From Sporichthyaceae bacterium (GTDB lineage: Bacteria; Actinomycetota; Actinomycetes; Sporichthyales; Sporichthyaceae), in contig DATASX010000084.1 in NCBI GenBank assembly GCA_036269075.1, forward strand, positions 1-64,000: a DNA stretch of 64,000 nucleotides, written 5' to 3'. Positions 47,730-56,374 of this stretch are shown here, in pieces. Positions within the stretch are counted from its first letter, which is position 1; each line of letters starts with the position of its first letter. The translations under genes and the position numbers were made by a program. Below the pieces are notes generated by a model. It was not told the DNA's origin. It saw nothing but the letters and a program-made list of their open reading frames with translations, and ran no database searches.

Positions 47730-47730
47730 T

Positions 47731-48237
47731 TCACACCTCTCCTGCGTCGGCCGCGCCGACGATCTGCGTCCGCTCGGTGAATCCACCGCTCGACCCGTGC
47801 CCACCGGTTCCCCGGATCGAGCCCGGCAGCCGGTCGACCGGGTGGAAGCGCGCCCGTTCCACCCGCTGGATGACCAGCTGGGCGATCCGGTCGCCCCGGT
47901 GGAGGACCACCTTCTCGTGCGGGTCGTGGTTGATGAGCAGCACCTTGATCTCGCCCCGGTAGCCGGCGTCGATCGTGCCCGGCGCGTTTACCATGCCTAC
48001 CCCGAACCGGTGTGCCAGACCGGAGCGGGGGTGCACGAATGCCGCGTACCCGTCCGGCAGGGCGATCGCCACCCCGGTCGGGACCATTGCCCGCGCGCCC
48101 GGCTCCAGCGCCACGTCGACCGCGGCGCACAGGTCGGCACCGGCATCGCCCGGGTACGCGTACGAAGGCAGGGGCAGCTCCTCGTCGAGGAGTTGCACCA
48201 GCACGTCGACGCGCTGACCCGGAGCTTCGCCACTCAC
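47731..48237 (-). CDS. dut: Deoxyuridine 5'-triphosphate nucleotidohydrolase (dUTPase)
   Basis: Dut hydrolyses dUTP to dUMP and pyrophosphate, keeping uracil out of DNA and supplying dTMP synthesis. The trimeric-type motifs are present: [12 protein letters not shown] (1), [12 protein letters not shown] (2), [20 protein letters not shown] (3), [13 protein letters not shown] (4) and [10 protein letters not shown] (5). I choose the GTG at 48237 (168 residues, usual length); an ATG at 48315 would add 26 residues of low-complexity sequence. TACCCT upstream at near-leaderless distance supports the shorter form. Confidence 0.94.
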   Translation of the reverse strand: MSGEAPGQRVDVLVQLLDEELPLPSYAYPGDAGADLCAAVDVALEPGARAMVPTGVAIALPDGYAAFVHPRSGLAHRFGVGMVNAPGTIDAGYRGEIKVLLINHDPHEKVVLHRGDRIAQLVIQRVERARFHPVDRLPGSIRGTGGHGSSGGFTERTQIVGAADAGEV

Positions 48238-48353
48238 GCTGCCCGAGGGTAGGGCATCGGAGTGTGCGTCAGCCGGATCGACGACCGACGGCCCGGCCGG
48301 TGTGGGGGACGTCATCCCTGGTGGGCCTCCCCCGGTGGTGAACACTGACCGTC

Positions 48354-48821
48354 GTGAGCACAACGGGAAGCGGCGTCACCTATCGCGAGCAGTTGCGTGT
48401 CCCGGTCGGGTGGTGGGTGCCGCCGTGGTTCTTCGTGATCGTGCTGACCGCGGGATCGGGTCGCTACCTGGGCGTCGTCGCGTTCACCGTGACCCTGGTC
48501 GCGAGCGTCACGATCACGGTCGTCGGGCTGTTGCGCTACGGCGCCGTCGAGGTGGTCGTGGACGACGTCGGACTGCACACCCAGGGCCAGGTCCTGCCAC
48601 GTGCCGCGATCGGCGCAGCGGCCCCGCTGGACCGGGAGCAGGCGCGGGCACTGTGCGGCCCGCGGGCCGACGCCCGAGCGCCGCTGCTGATCCGGGGCTA
48701 CGTGCCGACCGGGGTGCGGGTGGACGTGACCGACCCGCGCGACCCGGCGCCGTACTGGTTCGTGTCCTCCCGCCACCCGCACGAGTTGGCGGCCGCGCTG
48801 AACTCGGTCCGCCAGGGCTGA
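48354..48821 (+). CDS. DUF3093 membrane protein
   Basis: A 155-residue protein with two adjacent transmembrane segments ([35 protein letters not shown]) followed by a cytoplasmic beta-rich domain ([34 protein letters not shown]). This is the DUF3093 family found opposite dut in actinobacteria. GTG start, no clear ribosome site. Function unknown. Confidence 0.85.
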   Translation: MSTTGSGVTYREQLRVPVGWWVPPWFFVIVLTAGSGRYLGVVAFTVTLVASVTITVVGLLRYGAVEVVVDDVGLHTQGQVLPRAAIGAAAPLDREQARALCGPRADARAPLLIRGYVPTGVRVDVTDPRDPAPYWFVSSRHPHELAAALNSVRQG

Positions 48822-48890
48822 GGCACTCCGCGCAGGCCCGTCGCGGGACGGTCCGGACACGGTCGGTGGGTACTGTGAAAGGCTGCCCGC

Positions 48891-49187
48891 ATGGCCAAGC
48901 AGGACTCGAAGTTGGCGTGGAAGGCGATCAGCACGGTCGCCGGCATCGTGGCCGGCATGGTCACGAAGAGGGCAGTCGGGGCCGCCTGGCGGCAGGTGAC
49001 CGGGAATGCACCCCCGGACCCCCCGGAGAACCCCGACCTCGCGTTGTCGGGCGCGTTGCTCTGGGCCATGGCCGCCGGCGCCGCGGCGGCGGTCGTCAAG
49101 GTCTGTCTGACCCGTCAGGCCGCCGTCTCGTGGCGTGGCCTCACCGGCGCGTTGCCCCCCGGCCTGGACTCGGTCGAGTCGGTCTGA
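48891..49187 (+). CDS. DUF4235 small membrane protein
   Basis: A 98-residue protein of the DUF4235 type, with a glycine-rich first helix (AISTVAGIVAGMVTKRAVG) and a second segment (LSGALLWAMAAGAAAAVVKV). It is probably a small membrane protein of unknown role. TACTGT at 48871-48876 is a good -10 and would give a leader of about 8 bases. It ends 40 bases before the stop of the convergent DUF4193 gene. Confidence 0.82.
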   Translation: MAKQDSKLAWKAISTVAGIVAGMVTKRAVGAAWRQVTGNAPPDPPENPDLALSGALLWAMAAGAAAAVVKVCLTRQAAVSWRGLTGALPPGLDSVESV

Positions 49188-49194
49188 CCCTGCA

Positions 49195-49219
49195 CCGGGC
49201 GGCCGGAGCGGCCGCCCGG
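49195..49219. terminator. Bidirectional hairpin between DUF4235 and DUF4193 genes
   Basis: CCGGGCGGCC / GGCCGCCCGG is a perfect 10-bp stem with a 5-base loop, placed centrally between the two stop codons. Confidence 0.65.
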
Positions 49220-49226
49220 GCGTCGG

Positions 49227-49523
49227 TCAGGAGCAGTCGCGGCAGATCGGCTGTCCACTGCGCTCGGATGCCAACTGGCTGCGGTGGTGCACCAGGAAGC
49301 ACGAGCTGCAGGTGAACTCGTCGGCCTGGCGCGGCAGGACTCGGACGCTCAGTTCCTCGCCGGAAAGATCGGCCCCCGGCAGCTCCAGGGACTCGGCAAG
49401 GTCGGCCTCGTCGACGTCGACGGTGCTCGCGCCCTTGTCGACCCGACGCGACTTCAGTTCCTCGATGCTGTCCTCGGACAGCTCGTCGTCAGTCTTGCGT
49501 GGTGCGTCGTAATCGGTCGCCAT
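49227..49523 (-). CDS. DUF4193-family zinc-ribbon-like protein
   Basis: A 98-residue acidic protein (KTDDELSEDSIEELKSRR near the start) with two C-terminal CxxC pairs (FTCSSCFLVHHRSQL and ICRDCS), so it probably binds zinc. DUF4193 is found almost only in actinobacteria, next to dut and suhB. GGGAGA lies 11 bases before the ATG. A role in transcription is sometimes suspected for such small acidic zinc proteins; nothing here proves it. Confidence 0.9.
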   Translation of the reverse strand: MATDYDAPRKTDDELSEDSIEELKSRRVDKGASTVDVDEADLAESLELPGADLSGEELSVRVLPRQADEFTCSSCFLVHHRSQLASERSGQPICRDCS

Positions 49524-49774
49524 CTCGTGGTGCTCTCCCTGATCTCAGCTCCTGCGACTCGGGTGCGTTGCCGCCCCGAGCACCGGTCCGCGCTGCGGCC
49601 GGCGCAGAACACTCAACTGCGTCGGGCGCGGATCAGTTCCCTCCCGGGTGGCAGATTGTGCCCTACGAACGAGGCGCGCGCGTCACAAGGCGCCTACTGG
49701 ACGAATTGAGCGGCCTCTGCGACCGGCATATTGAGCCACGGCCGGCACCCCGAGGGCCAGCACCGTGTCACATC

Positions 49775-50572
49775 TCACCCTGCCGGGTCGTCCGCCCCGG
49801 CCGCCACCAGCAGGTCGTGCAGGGGCCCGAAGAGGTTTTCCGGAGCGGCCAGCGCGAACCGGTCGGACGGGGGCGCGCCGTGCAATCCGGCAAACCGTGC
49901 GCCTGCCTCGACGGCCACCAGGCCGCCCGCGGCGTGGTCCCACGGCTGTACCCCGCGCTCGAAATAGGCGTCGACCCGACCGGAGGCGACCATGCACAGA
50001 TCGACCGCGCAGGCGCCCTGGCGTCGGATGTCGCGGATGGCGGGAAGTACCCGGGCCAGCACCGCGCCCTGGTGCGCCCGCCGGTTCTCCGCGTAGCCGA
50101 AACCGGTCGCCACCAGCGCTTGACCGAGGGTCGGCCCCTCGCCCAGGCGCAACGGCACACCGTTGCAGGTCGCCCCGCCGCCTGCGGTCGCGGCGAAGGT
50201 CTCCCCGAGGGTCGGGATGTGGACGACGCCGGCCACCGGGGCCCCCTCGATCAGCGCCGCCACGCTGACGGCCCAGCCGCCGAGCCCGTAGAGGTAGTTG
50301 ACGGTGCCGTCCAACGGATCGATCAACCAGTCGACCCCGCTGGTGCCCTCCTGCCGGGCGCCCTCCTCGCCGATCAGGCCGTCGTGCGGCCGCAGTCGAC
50401 CCAGCGCGGCGGTGATCAAGGCTTCCGCGGCCCGGTCCATCGCGGTGACGACGTCGGTCGGCGAGCTCTTCGAGTCGGTGGCCAGCCGGCCGGCCGGTCG
50501 TCCCTCGACCAGCAGCACCCCGGCCCCCAGGGCGACTTGCTCCGCCATGTCCCGAAGTTCGATCAGGTCCAC
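49775..50572 (-). CDS. suhB: Inositol monophosphatase family phosphatase (SuhB-like)
   Basis: A 265-residue metal-dependent phosphatase. LIGEEGAR (Glu), DWLIDPLDGTVNYLYG (the metal-binding DPLDGT signature) and VQPWDHAAGGLVAVEAGARF (second metal site) are all present. Substrate could be inositol phosphate or a related sugar phosphate. The start GTG (50572) is four bases past the hemH stop codon, and its ribosome site GGGAGG lies inside the hemH end, so the two are probably one operon. The 250-base stretch between this stop and the DUF4193 start holds no gene. Confidence 0.92.
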   Translation of the reverse strand: MDLIELRDMAEQVALGAGVLLVEGRPAGRLATDSKSSPTDVVTAMDRAAEALITAALGRLRPHDGLIGEEGARQEGTSGVDWLIDPLDGTVNYLYGLGGWAVSVAALIEGAPVAGVVHIPTLGETFAATAGGGATCNGVPLRLGEGPTLGQALVATGFGYAENRRAHQGAVLARVLPAIRDIRRQGACAVDLCMVASGRVDAYFERGVQPWDHAAGGLVAVEAGARFAGLHGAPPSDRFALAAPENLFGPLHDLLVAAGADDPAG

Positions 50573-50576
50573 GTAC

Positions 50577-51653
50577 TCAGTCCTCCCCGCCGACAGCCGG
50601 TCGCGGCCCGCGCGGGTTCGGGCAGCAGCCCGCCACGCAGACGTCCGGCCAGAGGGCTGAGGCACCGCGGACCGCTCGCCGTGTGCTCGGCTCCAGCCGC
50701 TCCTGGACCAATTCCCGGATCGCTGCCACGAACGCCTGGGCGGTGCCCACGGTCGCGGCCCGCTCGAACGGCAGGCCCACGTCGGCGGCCACCTTCCGGG
50801 CCGCTACGTCGAGGTCCCAGCACACCTCGACGTGGTCGGACAGGAAGCCGATCGGGCTGACCACCACCGCGGGCGCGCCGTCGGCGGCCAGTCGGCGCAG
50901 GTGGTCGCGGATGTCCGGCTCCAGCCACGGCACGTTCGGCGGACCCGACCGGGACTGGAAGACCAGCCGCCAGGGATGGTCACGGCCGGTCGCGGCCGCG
51001 ACGCCGGCGGCGACCAACCGGGCGACCTCGGTGTGCTGGGCGACGTAGGCACCCCCGGTCGGACCCGCGGTGGCGGCCATCGCCTCCGGGATGGAGTGGG
51101 TGGTGAATGCCAGCGCGGCTCCGGGACGAACCTGCGCCGGCAGCCGGTCGAGTGCGGCGAGCACCGCGTCGACCTGCGGGTCGATGAAGCCCGGGTGGTT
51201 GAAGTACAGCCGGATGCGGTCTACGACCGGCGCGTCGGGCCCCAGCGGCGCGAGCGCGGCCGCCAGGTTCTCCCGGTACTGCCGGCAGCCGGAGTAGGAC
51301 GCGTAGGCGGAGGTGACGAACGCCAGCACCCGGCGGGCGCCGGACTCGGCGAGCCCGTGCAACGTCTCCGGCAGCAGGGGATGCCAGTTGCGGTTGCCCC
51401 AGTGGACCGGCAGATCGATGCCGTGCGCGGCGAACTCGGCCGTGATCGCCGCGCACAGCGCGCGGCACTGTTCGTTGATCGGGCTGACCCCGCCGAAGGT
51501 CGCGTAGTGCTCCGCGACCTCGGCCAGCCGCGCCTCCGGAATCCCGCGCCCGGCGGTCACGTTCCGCAGGAACGGCAGCACGTCGTCCGGGCCCTCGGGG
51601 CCGCCGAACGACACGAGCAGGAACGCGTCGTAAGGCGCGACGGGATTCGGCAC
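50577..51653 (-). CDS. hemH: Ferrochelatase (coproporphyrin ferrochelatase CpfC/HemH)
   Basis: Inserts iron into coproporphyrin III to give coproheme, the substrate of HemQ. The 358-residue protein has [20 protein letters not shown], the metal-binding [14 protein letters not shown] stretch, [10 protein letters not shown] and [16 protein letters not shown]. Actinobacterial ferrochelatases bind a [2Fe-2S] cluster. SGCRQY and the C-terminal cluster [10 protein letters not shown] provide suitable cysteines. Start chosen at GTG 51653 ([12 protein letters not shown]), which matches the family; an upstream GTG at 51698 is possible. Confidence 0.94.
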   Translation of the reverse strand: MPNPVAPYDAFLLVSFGGPEGPDDVLPFLRNVTAGRGIPEARLAEVAEHYATFGGVSPINEQCRALCAAITAEFAAHGIDLPVHWGNRNWHPLLPETLHGLAESGARRVLAFVTSAYASYSGCRQYRENLAAALAPLGPDAPVVDRIRLYFNHPGFIDPQVDAVLAALDRLPAQVRPGAALAFTTHSIPEAMAATAGPTGGAYVAQHTEVARLVAAGVAAATGRDHPWRLVFQSRSGPPNVPWLEPDIRDHLRRLAADGAPAVVVSPIGFLSDHVEVCWDLDVAARKVAADVGLPFERAATVGTAQAFVAAIRELVQERLEPSTRRAVRGASALWPDVCVAGCCPNPRGPRPAVGGED

Positions 51654-51908
51654 TCCTCGATCCTGCCGGCCCCCGCCGATGATCTTGAGCATCCCCACAG
51701 GTCACACCTGCAACGCGTGAATCAACTCTCCCTCCTGCCTCTGACCTGCGACGATTCACCCTCACCTGGTCGACGCGCCTCCGCCGGAATGGCTTGCCAA
51801 CAGGTCAGGATCGTGCGGGAAGCACTGAGCGAGAGTCGCCGCCGAGCGCCGACGGATGACCCGGCCGGCGACCGAGCGATCAATTGCACTGCCGGGAGAG
51901 GACTGGTC

Positions 51909-52838
51909 ATGCAGGATCTACGCCTGGTCGCGGCCAACGAACGCGGTAGCCACCTGGTCCTGCGCTCGGCGGAGGGCGAGAAGTTCGTCGTCTCGATCGA
52001 CGACCGACTGCGCGCCGCGGTGCGCGGCGACCGGGCGCGGACCGGGCCACCGCCCGGCGACGCCGCGTTCGACGTGCGGCCCCGGGAGATCCAGGCCCGC
52101 ATCCGAGCCGGCCAGAGCGCCGAGGAGATCGCCGGATCCGCCGGGATCGCGATCGACCGGGTGCGCCGCTTCGAGGGCCCGGTACTGGCCGAGCGCGAAC
52201 ACGTCGCCGAGCTGGCGCAGCGCAGCACGGTCCGGCGTCCCGGCCTGGACGGCCGACCGAGCACGTTGGGCGAGTGCATCGGCGAGCGCCTCGGCACCTC
52301 GGACCTGGCAGCCGACGGACTGGGCTGGGACTCCTGGCGTGCCGAGGACGGTCGCTGGGTGGTCCAGGTGACCTACAGTTACGACGACCGTCCGCAGGTC
52401 GCCCGGTATCTCTACGACCTGCGGGCCCGCAGCGTGGTGGCCGACAACGACGAGGCCCGCTGGTTGACCGGTGAGCTGCTCGAGTGCCCAGTGCCGCCGG
52501 CCGCTTTCGTGCCCCGCATCGCGACGGCCGAGCCGGTGACCGGCGCGGTCGATGACGAGGTCGAGGCCAGGGTCGAGTGCCCGACCGCGCCGGCGCCGCG
52601 CCCGATGGTCGTGGCCCGGCTGGCCTCGGCCCAGTTGGAGATCACCACCGTCCTGGAGGCGGAGCAGGTGGCGGTGATCGAGGCGACTCCCGTCGCCGCC
52701 CCGCAGCCGGTCGAGGCGCCCGCCGCCGCCCGCGGCACGGGTACCGACGGCACTGCGACGGCCCGTCCGAATCGTTCGCGGCGGGCTTCCGTGCCCGCCT
52801 GGGACGACATTGTTTTCGGGGGCCGACGCCCCGAGTGA
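51909..52838 (+). CDS. sepH: SepH (DUF3071), FtsZ-associated division protein
   Basis: SepH is an actinobacterial cell-division protein that binds FtsZ and promotes its assembly; it is important for sporulation septa in Streptomyces. The 309-residue protein starts MQDLRLVAANERGSHLVLRS. It carries the DNA-binding-like helix-turn-helix region (VRPREIQARIRAGQSAEEIA, SAGIAIDRVRRFEGPV) and a conserved WRAEDGRWVVQVTY block, then an Ala/Pro-rich disordered C-terminus ending in a basic patch. GGGAGAGG lies seven bases before the ATG. It is divergent from ferrochelatase, as in other actinobacteria. Confidence 0.93.
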   Translation: MQDLRLVAANERGSHLVLRSAEGEKFVVSIDDRLRAAVRGDRARTGPPPGDAAFDVRPREIQARIRAGQSAEEIAGSAGIAIDRVRRFEGPVLAEREHVAELAQRSTVRRPGLDGRPSTLGECIGERLGTSDLAADGLGWDSWRAEDGRWVVQVTYSYDDRPQVARYLYDLRARSVVADNDEARWLTGELLECPVPPAAFVPRIATAEPVTGAVDDEVEARVECPTAPAPRPMVVARLASAQLEITTVLEAEQVAVIEATPVAAPQPVEAPAAARGTGTDGTATARPNRSRRASVPAWDDIVFGGRRPE

Positions 52839-53225
52839 CGCTCCCTGAGTGACTGCGACGAGCGAGAAGCACAAGGGAAAATGATGTACCGTCAGCTTTG
52901 CGGAGCTGAGTTCGTGATGGCCCGAGGACGAGCAGGTCTCCGCCGACCTTTCCGGACATTCGGCGTCGCGGGAAAAGCCAGGCCACAGGCGTTGTTAATG
53001 CACTTGCGGCGTCTTTCGCGCGCCTCAGGCAACAATCCGGTAACTGGTAGGCCCAGGGCCAAACATTGTCTGCGTATTTCCCCGCGTAACAGGGCTCGGT
53101 GCTGCACTGTGTAGATCATGCGCCCGGGGACTCGGAGCCAAGGTCTCCCGGGATGTCGGACGCGGCGGGGCGTGGGGTCCCACCGCGTTGTCCCAGCGAC
53201 AACTCGGTAAAGGTGGAATCGGGAG
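52839..53225 (+). promoter_or_regulatory. Structured leader before the glycoside-hydrolase-like gene
   Basis: A 387-base gene-free stretch. It contains three inverted repeats: TCAGCT/AGCTGA near 52890-52910, a CCCGGG/CCCGGG pair at 53123-53152, and GTTGTC/GACAAC at 53187-53203. TTGTCT (about 53066) followed by TAACAG 15 bases on is a possible promoter. AAAGGTGG precedes the ATG. I checked by eye for c-di-AMP (ydaO) and B12 riboswitch signatures and did not find them. Confidence 0.35.
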
Positions 53226-54971
53226 ATGAGCCAATTCGGCGCCGGCGCGGCAACGCCCGGCGGGGCAGTGCCCGGCAAGAAGCGGATGTCCGGCCGCAAC
53301 GCGGCTGTGGTCGGCGGTGTCGCGCTGCTGCTGGTCGTGGTCGGCGCGGCTGCCTACCCGCTGGCGACCGGCCCGTCGATCAAGATCGCAGCAAGCAGTG
53401 ACCTCGGCGCACCCCTGACCGGCGACGCCATCAAGAATCTCGCGTTCACCGTGACCGGTGGCGACATGTCCAAGCTGAGCATGACCATGGACGGCAAGAA
53501 GGTCGACGGGACCGCGTCGGGCAAGTCGATGGTGTACACCGCGGGCGGCCTGCCCGACGGGAAGCACACCTTCGCCGCCTCCGAGCCGGGCCACTTCGGC
53601 CGGACCTCGTCCACCTCGGACAGCTTCACGATCAACTCCGCAGGGTCCTCGGGCAACAGCGCCGCGCCCGCCGCCGCCGCGACTGCCTCGCCGGCCCCGG
53701 GGGCGACAAAGACCATGTTCGGTCTGCGCGCCGTGCACATGACCGCCTCGGCGTGGGCCTACAAGCCGCTGCACGACCCGGTCGTGCAGATGCTCAAGGA
53801 CCACAAGATCGACACGGTCGAGATGGACATCAAGGACGAGGACGGCCACGTCCAGTACAAGTCCAACGTCCCGCTGGCACAGCAGGACGGGGCGGAGAAC
53901 ACCACCCTCTACGACCCCGCCGAGATGCTCAACGAGATCCATTCTCTGGGCGGCAAGGTGGTCGGGCGCATCGTGGCCTTCAAGGACCCGCTGCTCGGCA
54001 AGTACGCCGTGGCCAACAACAAGCTGAGCTGGGTGGTCCAGGACCACAGCGGCAACGCGTACCACGCCGGTAGCTACGGCACCGCGGCCTTCACGAACCT
54101 GGCCAGCCCGGACGTCCAGCAGTACCAGACCGACCTCGCGGTCGAGGCCACCAAGCTGGGCTTCGACGCGATCATGTTCGACTACATCCGCCGGCCCGAG
54201 GGCCCGCTCGGTTCCGAGGTCTACCCGGGCATCGGCAACCAGAAGGCACAGGATGTGATCGCGAACTATCTCGGCACGGTCGAACCGCAGGTCCACGCCG
54301 CCGGCGGACTTCTCGGCGCGGCTGTCTTCGGGATCTCCGCGTTCACCGCGGCCGGCAGCGGCGACGTCGCCCAGGACATCCCCGAGATGTCCAAGCACCT
54401 GGACTTCATCTCGCCGATGGACTATCCGTCGCACTGGGGCAAGGGCGAGTACGGCGTGGCCGTGCCCTGGGAGCAGCCGTACGACATCATGTATCGCTCG
54501 CTGCTGGACTACAACCGGCAGGCGGCCGAGGGCACCGCGATCATCATCCCGTGGATCCAGGACTTCAACTTCCCCGGTCAGCCCACGTGGACGCCGGGCG
54601 ACGTCCAGGCACAGATCAAGGCCGCGCACGACGCCGGCCTCAACTCGTTCTTCGTGTGGAACGCGTTCGCGAGGTACCAGTACGACGCCTACACGCCGAA
54701 CACCGCCAACCCGGCGAACGATGCCCCGGGGACGCTTCGCTACTCGATCGACAAGCCGGGCCTGAACTCGGTGGGCACGACCGACAAGCAGCAGGCGCTG
54801 GACTACCTCAACTCCTACCTGGCCGCCAAGGCCAACGGGACCCCGCTGCCGGGCAGCTCGAGCACTGCGAGCCCGGCACCGACGGCGGCGGCCACCCCGG
54901 CATCGAAGAACTCGATCTCGAGCACCACCTCGACGACGAATTCCACGCCGACGCCGACCGCCAAGCCGTAA
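53226..54971 (+). CDS. Membrane-anchored DUF4015-type putative glycoside hydrolase
   Basis: A 581-residue protein. A short cytoplasmic tail and one transmembrane segment (about residues 28-50, AAVVGGVALLLVVVGAAAYP) lead to a small Ig-like domain (VTGGDMSKLSMTMDGKKVDG), a Pro/Ala linker and a TIM-barrel-like domain (about 165-525). Barrel marks are KIDTVEMDIKDEDGHVQYKS, KVVGRIVAFKDPLL, GFDAIMFDYIRRPEGPLGSE and ISPMDYPSHWGKGEYGV, as in the putative glycosyl hydrolase family DUF4015. The C-terminus is a Ser/Thr-rich tail. Cell-wall or polysaccharide action is inferred from the family only. Confidence 0.88.
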   Translation: MSQFGAGAATPGGAVPGKKRMSGRNAAVVGGVALLLVVVGAAAYPLATGPSIKIAASSDLGAPLTGDAIKNLAFTVTGGDMSKLSMTMDGKKVDGTASGKSMVYTAGGLPDGKHTFAASEPGHFGRTSSTSDSFTINSAGSSGNSAAPAAAATASPAPGATKTMFGLRAVHMTASAWAYKPLHDPVVQMLKDHKIDTVEMDIKDEDGHVQYKSNVPLAQQDGAENTTLYDPAEMLNEIHSLGGKVVGRIVAFKDPLLGKYAVANNKLSWVVQDHSGNAYHAGSYGTAAFTNLASPDVQQYQTDLAVEATKLGFDAIMFDYIRRPEGPLGSEVYPGIGNQKAQDVIANYLGTVEPQVHAAGGLLGAAVFGISAFTAAGSGDVAQDIPEMSKHLDFISPMDYPSHWGKGEYGVAVPWEQPYDIMYRSLLDYNRQAAEGTAIIIPWIQDFNFPGQPTWTPGDVQAQIKAAHDAGLNSFFVWNAFARYQYDAYTPNTANPANDAPGTLRYSIDKPGLNSVGTTDKQQALDYLNSYLAAKANGTPLPGSSSTASPAPTAAATPASKNSISSTTSTTNSTPTPTAKP

Positions 54972-54984
54972 CACCGCACTGACG

Positions 54985-55015
54985 ACGGTGCCCCGGCCCT
55001 CGGCCGGGGCACCGT
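54985..55015. terminator. Strong bidirectional terminator hairpin
   Basis: A perfect 14-bp stem (54985-54998 with 55002-55015) has a 3-base loop, with TGCGTTT on the plus-strand side. It separates the convergent glycoside-hydrolase-like and kynureninase genes. Confidence 0.8.
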
Positions 55016-55021
55016 TGCGTT

Positions 55022-56284
55022 TCAGGTGATCTTGCGGCTGGTGTCGGCGAATCGGTGGTAGCCACCGGCGGCCACCAGCACGCGGATCCGGTCGAAGGCG
55101 TCCCACACGTCGACGAACCGCGTGCAGATCGGGGCCGGCCCCAGCCGCAGCCGATCCGGGGCGCGGAAGTCCCCGATCACCCCGGCGGTCTCGATCAGTG
55201 CCCGGCAGATCGCCCAGGCGTCCGGGTGACGCAACGTCAGGTGCGACCCACGGCGGGCCGGATCGCGCGGTGAGGCGGCCGCGAAGCCCAACGGCACCAG
55301 CCAGGCGTCGGCCAGCGACAGGGCCAGTTCGGTCAACGCGATTCCCTTGGCCCGCAAGCGATCCAGTCCGGCCCGGCCGAGCAGCCGGACGCCTTCCTCG
55401 ACCCCGACCAGGCCGAGCACGCCGGGGGTCCCGGTGAGAAACGCTGCCGCACCCGGGCGCGGGTCGTAATCCGGCCCCATCGCGAACTGGTCGCGTTGGG
55501 AGAACCAACCGTGTATCGGCTGGCGCAGCAGGCCCGCCAGATTGCTGTTGACGTAGAGGAACGCCGGGGCGCCCGGGCCGGCGTTGAGGTACTTGTAGGT
55601 GCACCCGACGGCCAGGTCCGCACCCGCGGCACCGAGCTCGACCGGCACCGAGCCGACGGCGTGGCTCAGGTCCCACAACGTCAAGGCGCCGACGGCGTGC
55701 GCCGCAGCGGTGATGCCGGGCAGGTCGGCGATCGCGCCGCTGCGGAAGCCGACGTGGCTCAGACAGACCAGGGCCACGTCCCCGTCCAGCGCGGCCCGCA
55801 GTTCGCCCTCGTCGGGCCCGGTGACGTCGTCGGCCGCGACGACCTGCATCGCCAGACCGCGCGCCTGCGCCAGCCCGGCGAGCACGTAGCGGTCCGTGGG
55901 GAACTCATCGGCGGCGGTGAGGATCGTGCCGCGTCCGGGCCGGGCCTCCAGGGCGGCCGCGGCGGCCTTGTAGAGGTTGACCGTCGTCGAGTCGCTGACC
56001 ACGACCTCGCCCGGCCGGGCCCCCAGCAACGTGGTCGCGATGCGGTCGCCGACCCGCGTGGGCAGGTCGATCCAGCTCTCCCAGGACCGGACCAGGCCTT
56101 CCCGCCACTCGATGTCCACGACCTCGGCCAACCGCCGGGCGGTCGCGCGCGGCAGCCGACCCAGCGAGTTGCCGTCCAGATAGATCAGACCGGGCTCGAT
56201 CTCGCCGAACTCGTCCCGGAAGTCCGCCAACGGGTCGGCGGCGTCCAGCGCCTGGGCGGTCGAGCGCAGCGTCACGTCGGACAT
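55022..56284 (-). CDS. kynU: Kynureninase
   Basis: A PLP-dependent fold-type I enzyme of 420 residues that cleaves kynurenine or 3-hydroxykynurenine to anthranilates plus alanine. It shows IYLDGNSLGRLPRATA near the start, WDLSHAVGSVPVEL (the Asp that contacts PLP) and GCTYKYLNAGPGAPAFLYV, whose Lys is the PLP Schiff-base residue. GAGGAG lies six bases before the ATG. No other kynurenine-pathway gene is adjacent, so its role (tryptophan breakdown, or precursor for a metabolite) is open. Confidence 0.94.
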   Translation of the reverse strand: MSDVTLRSTAQALDAADPLADFRDEFGEIEPGLIYLDGNSLGRLPRATARRLAEVVDIEWREGLVRSWESWIDLPTRVGDRIATTLLGARPGEVVVSDSTTVNLYKAAAAALEARPGRGTILTAADEFPTDRYVLAGLAQARGLAMQVVAADDVTGPDEGELRAALDGDVALVCLSHVGFRSGAIADLPGITAAAHAVGALTLWDLSHAVGSVPVELGAAGADLAVGCTYKYLNAGPGAPAFLYVNSNLAGLLRQPIHGWFSQRDQFAMGPDYDPRPGAAAFLTGTPGVLGLVGVEEGVRLLGRAGLDRLRAKGIALTELALSLADAWLVPLGFAAASPRDPARRGSHLTLRHPDAWAICRALIETAGVIGDFRAPDRLRLGPAPICTRFVDVWDAFDRIRVLVAAGGYHRFADTSRKIT

Positions 56285-56374
56285 CGAAGGCTCCTCTCGA
56301 CCTCGGGCCGTTCGGCGGCCAAGCTATCCCCCGCGGGGTCGAAGATCATCGGACTGCCGGGAGGTGATGCGGCC

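Noticed and set aside
49524-49774. Additional small gene between the DUF4193 and suhB-like genes
   Set aside because: Short frames have no ribosome site, no family resemblance and shadow-like composition.
53025-55676. Minus-strand open frame of 883 residues under the glycoside-hydrolase-like gene
   Set aside because: No recognisable motif, skewed composition, and it crosses a strong terminator and two real genes.
55022-56284. EgtE (ergothioneine C-S lyase) instead of kynureninase
   Set aside because: YLDGNSLGRLP and GCTYKYLNAGPG are kynureninase motifs and the gene is 12 kb from the egt operon.
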